Positions 42,510 through 53,166 of a DNA stretch of 64,000 bases are shown here, in pieces (position 1 is the stretch's first letter; the number at the start of each line of letters is the position of its first letter). Under the pieces are notes generated by a model that saw only the letters and a program-made list of their open reading frames with translations, was not told the origin of the DNA and made no database searches. The DNA comes from Catonia carolina (Eukaryota > Arthropoda > Insecta > Hemiptera > Achilidae): positions 79,261,325-79,325,324 of the forward strand of contig JAQMRL010000002.1 in the NCBI GenBank assembly GCA_035578175.1, written 5' to 3'. A program made the position numbers and the translations under genes.

Positions 42510-43200
42510 TACAAAAGAAAAAAAAAGGTTGAACCAACGATTTCAACAATGTGCTAATATATAGTCCACATTTTCGTTACCAGACAATGTGAATCACAAT
42601 AAAAAAAGCAATTTAGCTATCACTTTAAAATTCTAATGTTCTTCTACCTTACTGAGATAGAAATTCATTTTTACAAAAAAGGTATTTTATATTAAAAATA
42701 TTTTACAACATTTAATATTGTAATTATCTTGTGACATTTATGATTTTAATAAATTTAATCACATGATTTAAAGTAAAATTTACAAAAATATTAATACCAA
42801 TTTATTTATTTATTTATTTTTTTAATACTAACTAAATTTATACAAGAATGTATGAGGGGTAAGAGACTGTTGTAGAAGTTACTTTTTAATCTCGTATATT
42901 TTATTTTAATTATAAAAAAATAAAATAAAAATGTAAACTTCATAATTAGGAATATTTTTGAAATATGAATGCCAAGATTAAAAAATGTGTTTATTTTAAT
43001 TATGATTAATACTATAATAATTATTAATAAGTACTGTACTTTTAGTAATTTGTAAATAAGATTAAATTATTTTAATTTACTTAAGTAATAAGTATCAAAA
43101 AAAAAACTGGTAATAATTTAACAATTTGGACTTGTAAAAAATAAATTGCAATTACAGATATACATTTTTTCTTATTAAATTATTGAAATTCATGTTTCCT
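42510..43200. other. AT-rich region, no recognised feature
   Basis: Mostly A/T; no long frames, no recognised repeats. Confidence 0.5.
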
Positions 43201-43203
43201 TAT

Positions 43204-44062
43204 ACAGTTGAGCCGCTGTTAGTTTGCTCTTACTGTCAACCAACAAAAGCCACCTACTACAGGGTGTATGCTAGAGTCTGCGACTTTACGGATGTCGTAT
43301 TCCTATTAAGTTAACTATGTTTTAAATTATACAAGGTGTGATTGGAAAATTTTAAGAATGGGCTTGTAATGGTACAATGGTGGTACTTACATGCTACTGT
43401 GATGCATCTCCTTCAAAATAGTCCCATTCCGACAGAACACACCGACTCCAACGGTGTTTCCACTTTTGGAAACATTCCTGGAAATTTTTTTCCTGGAGTG
43501 TGTTAAGAACGCTCTCCGTATTTGCCTGGATGCCTTCAATTGAGTCAAATCGCTTCCCTTTCAGTGAAAATTTTAGTTTAGGAAACAGGTAGAAGTCCGC
43601 AGGGGCCAAATTAGGGGAATATGGCAGTAGTGGAAGCACAGGAATGTTGAATTTGGTCAAAAATTCAACGATGGAGAAGGCACAATGAGCCGGAGCATTG
43701 TCATGGTGTAGAACCCAACTCCTGTCTTTCCACAATGGCTTTTTCCTCCTACTCCAGCTCCTACTGTCAGCAAACAAAAGCCACCTACTACAGGGTGCAC
43801 ACTAGAGTCCGCGACTTTACAGATGTCGTATTCCTATTAAGTTAACTATTTTTTAAATTATAAGTACTTAAAGTACTACAAACATCAGTCATGATATGAT
43901 GTAGGCCTAACAATTTCATTGTATTTTGTATTTAAATACTTTTGAAAGTATTTTGTTGTTACTTTTTAATCAGCGTGTACATATTTTGATATATAATGCG
44001 CATGCTCAGTGCTGTCATTATTTGTTTACATTAGGAGTAAACTAAGAGAGGCTGGACTTGAA
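43204..44062. mobile_element. M1 MITE, two partial copies around a mariner fragment
   Basis: The first part 43204-43334 (CAGTTGAGCCGCTGTTAGTT to TTTTAAATTATA) is followed by a mariner fragment. M1 then restarts at about 43756 (CTCCTACTGTCAGCAAAC) and runs to GAGAGGCTGGACTT at 44057. Because M1 begins twice, this is a duplication or two copies. Confidence 0.65.
43335..43758 (-). mobile_element. Mariner 3' fragment
   Basis: The minus strand encodes the catalytic C-terminal part: WVLHHDNAPAHCAFSIVEFL, LLPYSPNLAPADFYLFPKLK and ECFQKWKHRWSRCVLSEWDY. The 3' end CAAGGTGTGATTGGAAAATT joins M1 directly. The N-terminal part and the other TIR are missing. Confidence 0.8.
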
Positions 44063-44872
44063 GTCGTATGTTCACTTCTCATATGTAGGCCCTACATAGA
44101 ACGTTCCGTAATTCCATGCTTCACATCAGTTTTTGTGATTTCATGAGTGTAACACACTGTTTTTCGAGTCAGGTTGATTTGCTATCTGCAGGCATACTTC
44201 TTTTTTTTTTTTATTTCTCATTCGTTTCACACATTTTGTTGACATTTTTATGCGTAGGCTTACTGTACAGTACCTACTATCAACGTCTTTGTGAATTAAC
44301 TGCCACATAATGAAATGACTGTGTGAACGAAGAAAGCTTCTTGACAAAATAAAAACGTATCCACCTAACTTATGCCAACGTAAACTATCAGAAATAACCG
44401 GTGTACCAAAAATTACATTAGCTTGTATTGTGCTACAAGAAAATAAAATGCGCCAAAAGTGGGCATTAAAAGATCATGGAGAATCTCAGAAAAGAAAACG
44501 TGAAGGAAGGATCCACTTGTTGTGTAAGGGGTGTTTTTCCAATACACCACAATACATACGCAAACACGTACAATTCATTAATTCACAAGGACGATGGAGA
44601 TCAAAAGCAATGAAACACTCGTGTATATATATTAACTAAATTTATTAATAATCGCAAATACTTTACACACATATCAAAACCTTTTGCAAACACGAGGTGC
44701 ACTCCCCTCCCCTCTTTTTCTCGCAGTTACTCAACAAAAAACCCCACGTACTACCAACATAAACATAAAATTACAAAATAATAATTAATTACATACATAA
44801 TACGGTAACAATTATTTCTAACAGTTGAGAAGCGTTGAATGAATGGTTCGCCATTGTAACTTTGTAAGTATA
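44063..44872. other. Unassigned region
   Basis: Two short frames occur here (44116-44310, 44430-44639). I do not recognise either product and neither has supporting signals, so I make no gene call. Confidence 0.4.
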
Positions 44873-45817
44873 GGGTGATTCAAAAAGAGCGCCGGTTTTG
44901 ATATATCAAATTAAGAGATTTATTTTATTGAAAAACTGAAAATAAATACATCAACAAGTTCATCTTACCTTCCGATTTTATGTATGAAAAATGATGTCAT
45001 GCATGTGTCCTCCTCTACTGCGCTGGCACGCATCAACTCTGTCCATGAAATTGGATATTACTGCACGACAAGTTTCGACTATGTGGGACAAGTTTCCGTA
45101 TGTGGGGTTTTCTAAACCCCACTTACGGCAGTTCTGTTTATTAACAAAACCGTTTAAGTGGAAGTGCGCCTCATCACTGAAAATTATTTTGTTTGCGAAG
45201 GTGTCATCATCCTGCCGTTTTCTCAATACCCAGTCAACAAACTGTCGTCTCTTCTGGTGGTCTGCCACTTTCAAATGTTGCGTCAACTGAATTTTATACG
45301 GGTGATATTGGAGATCGTACCGAAGAATTCTCCGTACAGAAGAACATCTTAAACCCAATTGTTGAGAACGGCGACGTATTGATTTTGCTGGGCTAACAGC
45401 CACACTGTCACGAACCAACGCAACATTCTGCTCAGTTCGGCCAGAACGACGACGTCCAGAACTTTTAAGGTCGACTGTTGAACCCGTCTCAAAAAACTTT
45501 TTCATGAGCCTGCGAACTGTTGATTCATTCGGTGCTTCATACGTCCTAGAGTACCGCGAAGTCACCTGACAGTAGCCGCATAACTCTCTCCACTCTGATA
45601 AAATGTTTTGACGATTAACACTCGTTGTGCAATAGTAAACTTCTCCATGGTTAGACAGAGACTGCGAGAGTATTACACTGGGAACAAGAGAAACTACAAC
45701 TGAATCGTCAATCGGAATGTTCTCCGAAATAGAAATGAGGTCAAACAATGTTGCCAACCGATAAACAAAAATTTACCAGCCGTTTAAAAACCGGCGCTCT
45801 TTTTGAATCACCCCATA
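44873..45817 (-). mobile_element. N-type mariner, copy B (N-terminal domain retained)
   Basis: The ends are AGGGTGATTCAAAAAGAGCG and ...GGCGCTCTTTTTGAATCACC. The minus frame 45757-44978 keeps a start region, a helix-turn-helix part (APNESTVRRLMKKFFETGST), IIFSDEAHFHLNGFVNKQN (first catalytic Asp) and the extreme C-terminus (RSRGGHMHDIIFHT). The second and third catalytic segments are deleted. The frame remains open across the deletion. Confidence 0.85.
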
Positions 45818-45936
45818 GTTAAGTGTCACTGGTCTAAGCTTAAAACCAAGGCAAAAGGTTTTGCTAAAAAGTTAATCATTATTCTGATATCACTTTATTT
45901 GTTTCGTGTGTAGGGCTTATATGGATAGGTATCAGA

Positions 45937-46210
45937 CGAACTAATGTCCCATAGCCGAGTGAGTGAGAGGGAGATATGCGGCATAACTACGCATGCGCTC
46001 ATAGATCTTCACCGTTATAATCTAAATCTGAAAACATACTACAGTTGTTATCTTGCTTGTTAGTTTACTGGATGTATAAACGCTTGCTCACAACAATGAG
46101 TGAAATTAAAGACAATGTTATTGGAATGGCGCGTATGGCTTGTGCGAGTGAGAGCGTTATACATTCTCTTACTTCCACGGTTAGGAGACATTAGTTCATC
46201 TGAATACTGT
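45937..46210. mobile_element. Possible MITE with ~16-bp TIRs
   Basis: CAGACGAACTAATGTC on the left and GACATTAGTTCATCTG on the right are inverted with one mismatch. About 270 bp, non-coding. A pogo-like end TACAGTAAATTCCTGGATAA (minus strand, 46338) lies just beyond. Superfamily not established. Confidence 0.4.
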
Positions 46211-46426
46211 ATGTGATAATTTTAATAAAATACAGTATCATGTACACCACAATTATTTACAAATTCGTTTATTAGGGCCAGCTGTTTAATTGGGTCAAAA
46301 TGCTCCGGTCCCGATGTGCCCCAATTATCCAGGAATTTACTGTACTTAGTGCAGATTACTAATAACAGGGCGAGATAAGAAAGTCAAGCCTCTCTTAGTT
46401 TGCTCCTAATGTAAACAAACAATTTT

Positions 46427-46593
46427 TTTTGTTTTAACGTCCGACTGTTCTGCAAATTGCTGCTAATGCAGACGGTGAAGGATGAAATGAATTTTTTGTA
46501 ATGTATGAAAAAATGCCATGCCCGAGTGGGATTCGAACCCAAGACCGCGTGATGAGAGGCGAGCACGTTACCAACATCGCCAACGCGGCCGGC
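46427..46593 (-). repeat. SINE-B with tail T2 in M1
   Basis: AACAAACAAT on both sides; B box GGGTTCGAATCCCA on the minus strand. Confidence 0.85.
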
Positions 46594-46761
46594 AACAAAC
46601 AATGACGTCACTGAGCATGCGCATTATATCAAAATGTGTACACGCTGATTAAAAAGTAACAACAAAATACTTTTAAAAATATTTTTCTAAATGAAATTAT
46701 TAGGCCTACATCATATCATGACTGATGTTTTTAGTAATTTAAGTGCTTATAATTAAAAAAA

Positions 46762-47678
46762 TCTGGTGTGAAACACTCGCACAACTTTCTCTTGCCAATG
46801 CAAATAATTAACAATAAACCTAACATTAATAATAAAATATTAGAAATAAACAAAAAACTAACCTCAAAAACATAACCTTATTTTAATCATGAGTGAATGA
46901 TGCAAAATGAAAATCAACCTCAGTTTGGCTTAGAAATACGGAAGATCACTCTTTCTCTCTAAACTAGGCTCTGTAGAGAAAAATGCTTTAAACAAAAGTT
47001 GTAGATCTTTTAATTTTCTATAAATTAAATTATATACACTTTTGTCGTAAAATGCATACTAAGGCCGAAATCTTAAAAAAATCAATTTTTCACAATTTCG
47101 TGAGAAAAAAAACAGAATATTGCAAATTACCGCTAAACTAAGCGTTATACAAAAAATTGTTTGAAATAAAAGTTGTAGAATTTTTAATTCTCTACAACTT
47201 TTATTATATAAAGTTTTGCGCTAAAATGCATATTAAAGCCGCAATCTTAAAAATAAAATGTTTTTACGTAAAAACAGCCTCACGCAGAATTTCAGCAAAC
47301 ATGGTGCCTACCCTATATTGTAGAGCATAAAAAATGTAGTAAATCAGGCGATTTTAAAAAAAATCGTAGGACTAGTTTTTGAGAAAATCGCAAAAAAGTG
47401 AAAAATTATACGAATAAACTACTACTTCCGGTTGACCGATTTTGATGAAAATGTTCGTGTCGGGTCCGGTAGTGGTATGTAACTTAAGTTTCAAGTTTCA
47501 AGTTCGTACGATGTTCCGTTCTTGAGATATTCTGTTCACACACAGAACAATCGCTAAAAACATGCTTTTTGGGTTCAGGGGGTCTGAAAACGTATAGATC
47601 CGGTGAAAACTCGATTTCTTAAAATCGACATGAAAACAATACTTTCCTTCCTATATATTCATATAGGCAAGAGAAAGT
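46762..47678 (-). mobile_element. Helentron-like repeat copy H6
   Basis: Full-length; inserted in the A run of TTATAATT(A)n TAGTTAAC. The unfilled site is seen at 48116-48133. The GT tract has shrunk to ACACACAG. Confidence 0.65.
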
Positions 47679-47740
47679 AAAAATAGTTAACATAATAGGA
47701 ATACGACATCCGTAAAGTCACGGTCTCTAGCGTCTTTGCG

Positions 47741-47905
47741 TCTTTGCGTCTTTCACTCTTGATTAAAATAAGGTTATGTTTTTTGAGGTTAGTTTTTTGT
47801 TTATTTCTAATGTTTTATTATTAATGTTATATTAGTATATATAATGGTTATATTGGTCATTATTTGCATTGGCAAGAGAAAGTTGTGTGAGTGTTTCACA
47901 CCAGA
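47741..47905 (+). mobile_element. Helentron-like 3' fragment H7
   Basis: Only the last ~165 bp of the family, from TTTCACTCTTGATTAAAATA to CACACCAGA, preceded by a triple GCGTCTTT repeat. Confidence 0.6.
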
Positions 47906-47928
47906 TTTTTTAGTTCATAGCAACAAGT

Positions 47929-48245
47929 ACAGTCCAGCCTCTCTTAATTTGCTCCTAATGTAAACAAATAATGACGTCACTGAGCATGCGCATTATATCA
48001 AAATGTGTACACGCTGATTAAAAAGTAACAACAAAATATTTTCAATAGTATTTTTTTAAATGAAATTGTTAAGACTACATCATATCATGACTGATGTTTT
48101 TAGTACTTTAGGTACTTATAATTTAAAAAATAGTTAACTTAATAGGAATACGACATCCGTAAATTCGTAGACTCTAGCGTGCACCCTGTAGTAGGTGGCT
48201 TTTGTTTGTTGACAGTAGGAGCAAACTAACAACGGCTGAACTATA
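47929..48245. mobile_element. M1 MITE, complete copy
   Basis: 317 bp between CAGTCCAGCCTCTCTTAATT and ...TAACAACGGCTGAACTA, flanked by TA. Imperfect TIRs of roughly 35 bp. TA and a CAGT start are typical of Tc1/mariner-mobilised MITEs. Confidence 0.78.
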
Positions 48246-48545
48246 CATTGTATTGTAGACAGAACGATAACAGTGTTACTTTAATAACAGATTAAAAAAC
48301 TGTTATCAAGCAGGCTGTTAATTTTGATAACTGGTTATCAAGAAATATCTTTATTACTACTAGTGTACCTATACCTTCCACTTACAAAGTAGAAGGAAGT
48401 CAAAACCCACAAGTTCTATAACCTGCAGTTGTTGATAATGAACAAGGTATTGTTAAAACTTTAAATAAAAACATAAAATGAAATATCTAACCAAGACATC
48501 TTGAATAATTTTTAGGGATGTGTGTATTCAAACAAACAAAAGATT

Positions 48546-49253
48546 TAAGGGGGTAGTCAACTCAAGAAGATGATTTTTTTTTAATTTTGATTGTTTTTTG
48601 CATTTATTTGAAGTTAAAAATTTTCTGAAGCACAACATTTGTTTACTTTGTAGTTGACAAAAAGTTATAAAAACATCTGTTTAAAATAAAGCTCACTAGC
48701 AAGGCGAATGAAATCATTCCTTCAACTTTAAGTTTTCCGGAAATGTAATTTTTGCATGATTGTACATTCTTGGGAATTAAATATTTTGGTTTGTATTGGA
48801 GGTATTTGGATGATGGTTTTTTTTTCAAATGTTCATAATTTCTTGCTCTATTATCTGTGGAATGATTATTACAAAAACCATAATAGGAATTTAGTTAAAA
48901 AATAATTTGTGAATACATAAAATAATTGTTTTTGAAAATATGGTTTTTCTTCAATAAATTTCTTGTAAGAAAAAATACATACAAAACGCATACAACAGAT
49001 AATAGACAGCAATTTTCCGTATTTTGTAGCAAAAGAATCATGTTATCTTTCTTGGTTCCTGAGATATTTAATTCCCCATAAAAGCCCACTTTTCCAACCT
49101 CACCCTTATATTAGGGGCTGTAATTAATTTTTTGGCTTGGTTCAAATGGTAGATCATTACTAGTAAATTACTCTTTCATTTAAAATAAATAATGATAAAT
49201 TATAGCCAGAAGTTTTGATTTTCATATTCTGGGTTGACTACCTCCTTAAAGAT
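48546..49253. mobile_element. M3 element (TTAA-flanked MITE)
   Basis: Ends TTAAGGGGGTAGTCAACTCA and ...GGGTTGACTACCTCCTTAA are inverted repeats including the TTAA. A TTAA target suggests a piggyBac-type transposase. ~700 bp, no intact frame. Related to 37104-37612. Confidence 0.65.
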
Positions 49254-49424
49254 CCAATTATTAATCATTCATTTATTTTTTTATATTTATAATATATACA
49301 TTACAGTATATGAAATTCGTGTGTTTATGCTCGAGTATTAATTACTCGAGTAAGACTTAAATTACTACGTTCTAAATTTATTATGTTATTTGAAGCGTGC
49401 AAATAGTCTCATTTGAAAAAAAAA

Positions 49425-50309
49425 TCTGGTGTGAAACACTCACACAACTTTCTCTTGCCAATGCAAATAATTAACAATAAACTTAACAATTGTAACATTA
49501 GAAGTAAACAAAAAACTAGTTTAATCATGAGTGAAAGACGCAAAATGAAAATCGACCTCAATTTGACTTAAAAATACGGAAAATCACGCTAAACTAGGCT
49601 CCATAGAGAAGAATGCTCTAAATAAAAGTTGTAGATCTTTTAATTTCCTATAAATTTGATTATATACTTTTGTCGTAAAATGCATACTAAGGCCGAAATC
49701 TTAAAAAAATTGATTTTTCACACGTTTTCGTGAGAAAAAAACAGAAAATTGCTAATTACCGCTAAACTAAGCGTTATACAAAAAATGTTTGAAATAAAAG
49801 TTGTAGGATTTTAAATTCTCTACAACTTTTATTCTAAACAGTTTTTTGCAGAAATGCTTATTAAAGCCGCAATCTTAAAAAAATAATTTTTTTTACACGA
49901 AAACAGCCTCACCAACAATTTCAGCAAACATGGCGCCTACCCTATCTTGTAGAGCATAAAAAATTTAGTAAACCAGGCGATTTTTAAAAAAATCGTAGGA
50001 CCAGTTTTGGAGAAAATTGCAAAAAAGTGAAAAATTACACTAAGAAACTACTACTTTCGGTTGACCGATTTTGATGAAACTGTTCATGTCGGGTCCCGGT
50101 AGTGGTATTTAACTTAAGTTTCAAGTTCGTACGATATTCCGTTCTTGAGATATTTTTTTCACAAACACACACACAGACCAATCGCTAAAAACATGTTTTT
50201 TGGGTTCAGGGGATCTGAAAACGTGTAGATCCGGTGAAAACTCGATTTGTTAAAATTGACATGAAAACAATACTTTCCTTCCTATATCTTCATATAGGCA
50301 AGAGAAAGC
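49425..50309 (-). mobile_element. Helentron-like repeat copy H8
   Basis: Full-length minus copy, more diverged (ends GAGAAAGC), with a short deletion near 49500 and a (CA)n remnant at 50165. Confidence 0.6.
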
Positions 50310-50729
50310 AAAAATTAAAAAAGTTTTAACTTAATCTCTATTATTGTTACTTCTGTATAACTATTTGAAAGAATCACCTGGATGGATATAAATAATTGTT
50401 CAGTAAAACTGTTGTTGTAATAACATTTAACAAACAATAATAACACTTCAGAACAACTTAATTTAACAAATAACAAAATGTTTTAACAATATATATTTTT
50501 TTTTGTATAATTGTAGATACCCTAATGTAAATTACCATGCTAAATTTAAGTGTAGTATAATAATAAAGGCAGTGTTTCTACTCTAATCAGTGTTTCCTTG
50601 TGAAAAAGGAGAATTAAATACTTTTTTATAAGGGATGCATTTGAAATGTTGATAAATGATGGCAGAGGGTTTTTTTGGTTTTACGTTGAAACTGTTTTGG
50701 AATTACTGCTAATGCAAATGGTCAGAAGA

Positions 50730-50845
50730 ATGTTAGATGAAAATGAATGATGAAAAAATGTCAGACGTGACTCTGAATCGAACCCGGGACCCCGGCGTAG
50801 AAGCCAGTTATGCTAAACACTATGCCAATGGACCACCGGGAAGGT
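50730..50845 (-). repeat. tRNA-like SINE head joined to tail T2
   Basis: On the minus strand TTGGCATAGTGTTTAGCATA and B box GGGTTCGATTC differ from the SINE-B head. The tail (GCATTAGCAGTAATTCC...) is the T2 tail. Confidence 0.55.
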
Positions 50846-50869
50846 GATCTGTACCTGTTACTACGTTGT

Positions 50870-51041
50870 TACCGGCGGCATTGGCGTAGTTGGTAACGTG
50901 CTCGCCTCTCATCATGCGAGATCTTGGGTTCGAATCCCATTCAGGCACGGCATGTTTTCATAAGTTACAAAATTAATTTCATCCTTCACCGTCTGCATTA
51001 GCAGTAATTGCAAAATAGTCAGACATTAAACAAAAAAAAAA
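50870..51041 (+). repeat. SINE-B with tail T2
   Basis: Head GCGGCATTGGCGTAGTTGG, B box GGGTTCGAATCCCATT, tail CACCGTCTGCATTAGCAG, (A)n. The family C copy follows directly. Confidence 0.8.
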
Positions 51042-51046
51042 CTACT

Positions 51047-51425
51047 GTTGTTGTTTAGGTCATCAGCCCCTTTAGGCTGGTTTGAACCTGAAAAGGTTTT
51101 ATTAAGTAAAACGAGGCATGAGGTGGTTTACCATTGCCTTCGTCATTGAGTGGAAAAGTACACTTATCAGTATGCCGGGCCCTCTGAAAAGCACATATTT
51201 TCCACCCTGCAAATGACACCTTCATTTCATTCACCACAGGGTCCAACTGTATAATGAAATTCATTCCTTTCAGAGGAGATAACTCTGTTTAGTGTCTTTT
51301 ACATCTCTACCTCTTCTGTTCTTAAATGATTTAATTGGGTGACCATGTGATAAGAAACAGAACTATTTATTTTAGCCCTGCAACAAACAGATTGAGTGTA
51401 CAATAATTTGACTTTCTACCTGCCT
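51047..51425 (-). repeat. Family C retroposon copy
   Basis: TGTTGTTGTTTAGGTCATCA through GCAACAAACAGATTGAGTG; near complete. Confidence 0.7.
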
Positions 51426-51619
51426 GTTTTGGGCAACTGTTACTACTATTACATTTGAAAAAAATTCTCTGTTAATAGATACATAACATTGTTTATTGTT
51501 TAACATATTGCTGGTCGTTTGAAGAATATAATATACTCCTTTAAATATATAGTTTATAATAACTAGTTATGTACTATAGTTTATGTAACTAATTTATAGT
51601 TTATAGTTAAATGAAAATG

Positions 51620-51865
51620 GATGTTTACAACCTGAATGAGAAGATTGCAGAATATCTTAATCGATAGAGGGAGCTTAAAGAGAGAATGCCTAAAAGAAGG
51701 ATCCCCCTCAGTGTTTTGCAATACAGATCGGTGGGGAGGAGAGATATTGGGAGGCCACGCAAAAGATGGCAATAATTCAGTAGTTTGTCACTGTTGTGAG
51801 TCGGAACAGGTGGGAGCCTAATCCTTGATTGTGAGAAAAAGAAGAAGAAGAAGAAGAACTAACTT
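51620..51865 (+). mobile_element. LINE 3' tail fossil
   Basis: Frames read ..RISYLIDRGSLRENA.., then ..IQIGGEERYWEATQKM, and RNRWEPNP. A (GAA)n tail at 51838-51857 ends it. Degraded. Confidence 0.45.
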
Positions 51866-52084
51866 ATTGTGAAATTAACAAAAATATACAATAAAATTTA
51901 GTAACAAAATTTAGCTTTTGGTTTGATGTCTATAGTTTAATGTCTAGAAAGTTCTATAGAATGCACCTTTCAAATTCTAGGATCTATTTATTGTTATCAA
52001 TGTGCTTTTTATTACTACGTTCTGGACATGTTCTAAAATTGGGCGATATCATTTTCTTATAAATACATTCAAATCATTTCTGTA

Positions 52085-52244
52085 AAGTAAAACGTCCGAC
52101 TGTCTGCAATTACTGCTAATGCAGACGGTGAAACATGAAATGATTTTTTATAATGTATGAAAATATGCCGTGCCTGAATGGGATTCGAACCCAAGACAGC
52201 ATGATGAGAGGTGAGCACATTACCAACTACGCCAATGCAGCCAG
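52085..52244 (-). repeat. SINE-B with tail T2
   Basis: Minus-strand B box GGGTTCGAATCCCATT; tail CACCGTCTGCATTAGCAG mirror at 52112-52130. Confidence 0.8.
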
Positions 52245-52440
52245 CTCAATGTCTCAATGTTTTGAGACATGTGAAACGTCGATGAGAATAATAAAAACAG
52301 GAAAGACTGCCTATCTTGGTCATTTAAATAGGGGTGATAAGTATGAGCTTTTCAGACTAATTCTTGAAAGTCAAGTTTAGGGCGCGTGCAAACCTGGATG
52401 AACAAAATGGTCATCATTAAAAATATTAAAGACTGGATAA
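52245..52440 (+). mobile_element. LINE C-terminal fossil
   Basis: GKTAYLGHLNRGDKYELFRL followed by ILES is the RT-tail motif (LGH..RG.KYELL.LIL.) of insect LINEs. A stop follows. Short remnant. Confidence 0.6.
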
Positions 52441-52803
52441 AATTGAGTACGCACTTTCAGCGTCTGACTGTTCTGCAATATCTGCTGATGCAGATGGTGG
52501 ATTGGCACTATCTTCTTCTTTAGGTTCCATTCCGTTAATAACAATCCATATTAACAATCTGAACCTCATCCACTGTTGCCCAAAACAGCTGTTCTGTTGT
52601 TTTTGAATACCACATTCTGAGATTTTTTAACCAGGTCTTCTCCCCATGTTGAAACTACTTTGCAATTTCTACAAATGTAGACAATGAGAAGGATGATAGA
52701 TGAAGATTCGCAACAATAAGAAAAAGAAAAGCTGCATTTCAAGTGGAAAAAGTTTTTCACTAATTAGTAACACGAAAAATATTATTCATAGTAAAATCGG
52801 TCA

Positions 52804-53166
52804 TTAAATAGATTTGTTATCACATGTATGTTTCATTGCTTTACAATGACAATATTCAGATTGTAGAACCTTTTCCTTTTCACCATCTTTAAGAACCACC
52901 GTTGTATGCGGTGGAAAGCTGACGGACAATTTTAAAGCTCCTCGCGAAAGTATAATGCTTTGCGTTTCAATATCCGGTAGTGTTTTGTCGTTTAAAAATT
53001 TATCCGCTTTACTGGTGATAGTCAAACGATTTCTACTGCTCGCTGTTGAAGTACGCGAACGAGTTGAAGTTTTCCGTGACGGTTTTCCAGTCGATGTAAG
53101 TGAAGTGGACGAGGGTGTCGAATGTTGTTTCTTTTGGTTTATTTCTTTCACATCTGTCTTCTCTTT
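52804..53166 (-). CDS. CFAP97-like terminal exon
   Basis: Acceptor GTTTTATTTTACAG/AAAGAG. 120 residues then stop; Ser/Thr/Lys-rich start, followed by a more ordered-looking part (DIETQSIILSRGALKLSVSF, PPHTTVVLKDGEKEKV). Confidence 0.82.
   Translation of the reverse strand, partial: KEKTDVKEINQKKQHSTPSSTSLTSTGKPSRKTSTRSRTSTASSRNRLTITSKADKFLNDKTLPDIETQSIILSRGALKLSVSFPPHTTVVLKDGEKEKVLQSEYCHCKAMKHTCDNKSI

Larger units (their letters stand above)
46385..47738. mobile_element. M1 MITE carrying SINE-B and Helentron-like H6
   Basis: M1 starts near GCCTCTCTTAGTTTGCTCCT, is split by SINE-B (46427-46593), resumes, is split by H6 (46762-47678), and resumes to CGGTCTCTAGCGT. The rest is lost where fragment H7 joins. 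The complete sister copy at 47929-48245 gives both empty sites. Confidence 0.75.

Noticed and set aside
44430..44639. 69-codon basic frame
   Set aside because: No recognisable domain, no splice or start context, no second copy. Left unassigned.
45937..46210. Promoter or gene start suggested by the less AT-rich segment
   Set aside because: Better explained as a MITE with inverted termini. No coding exon follows.
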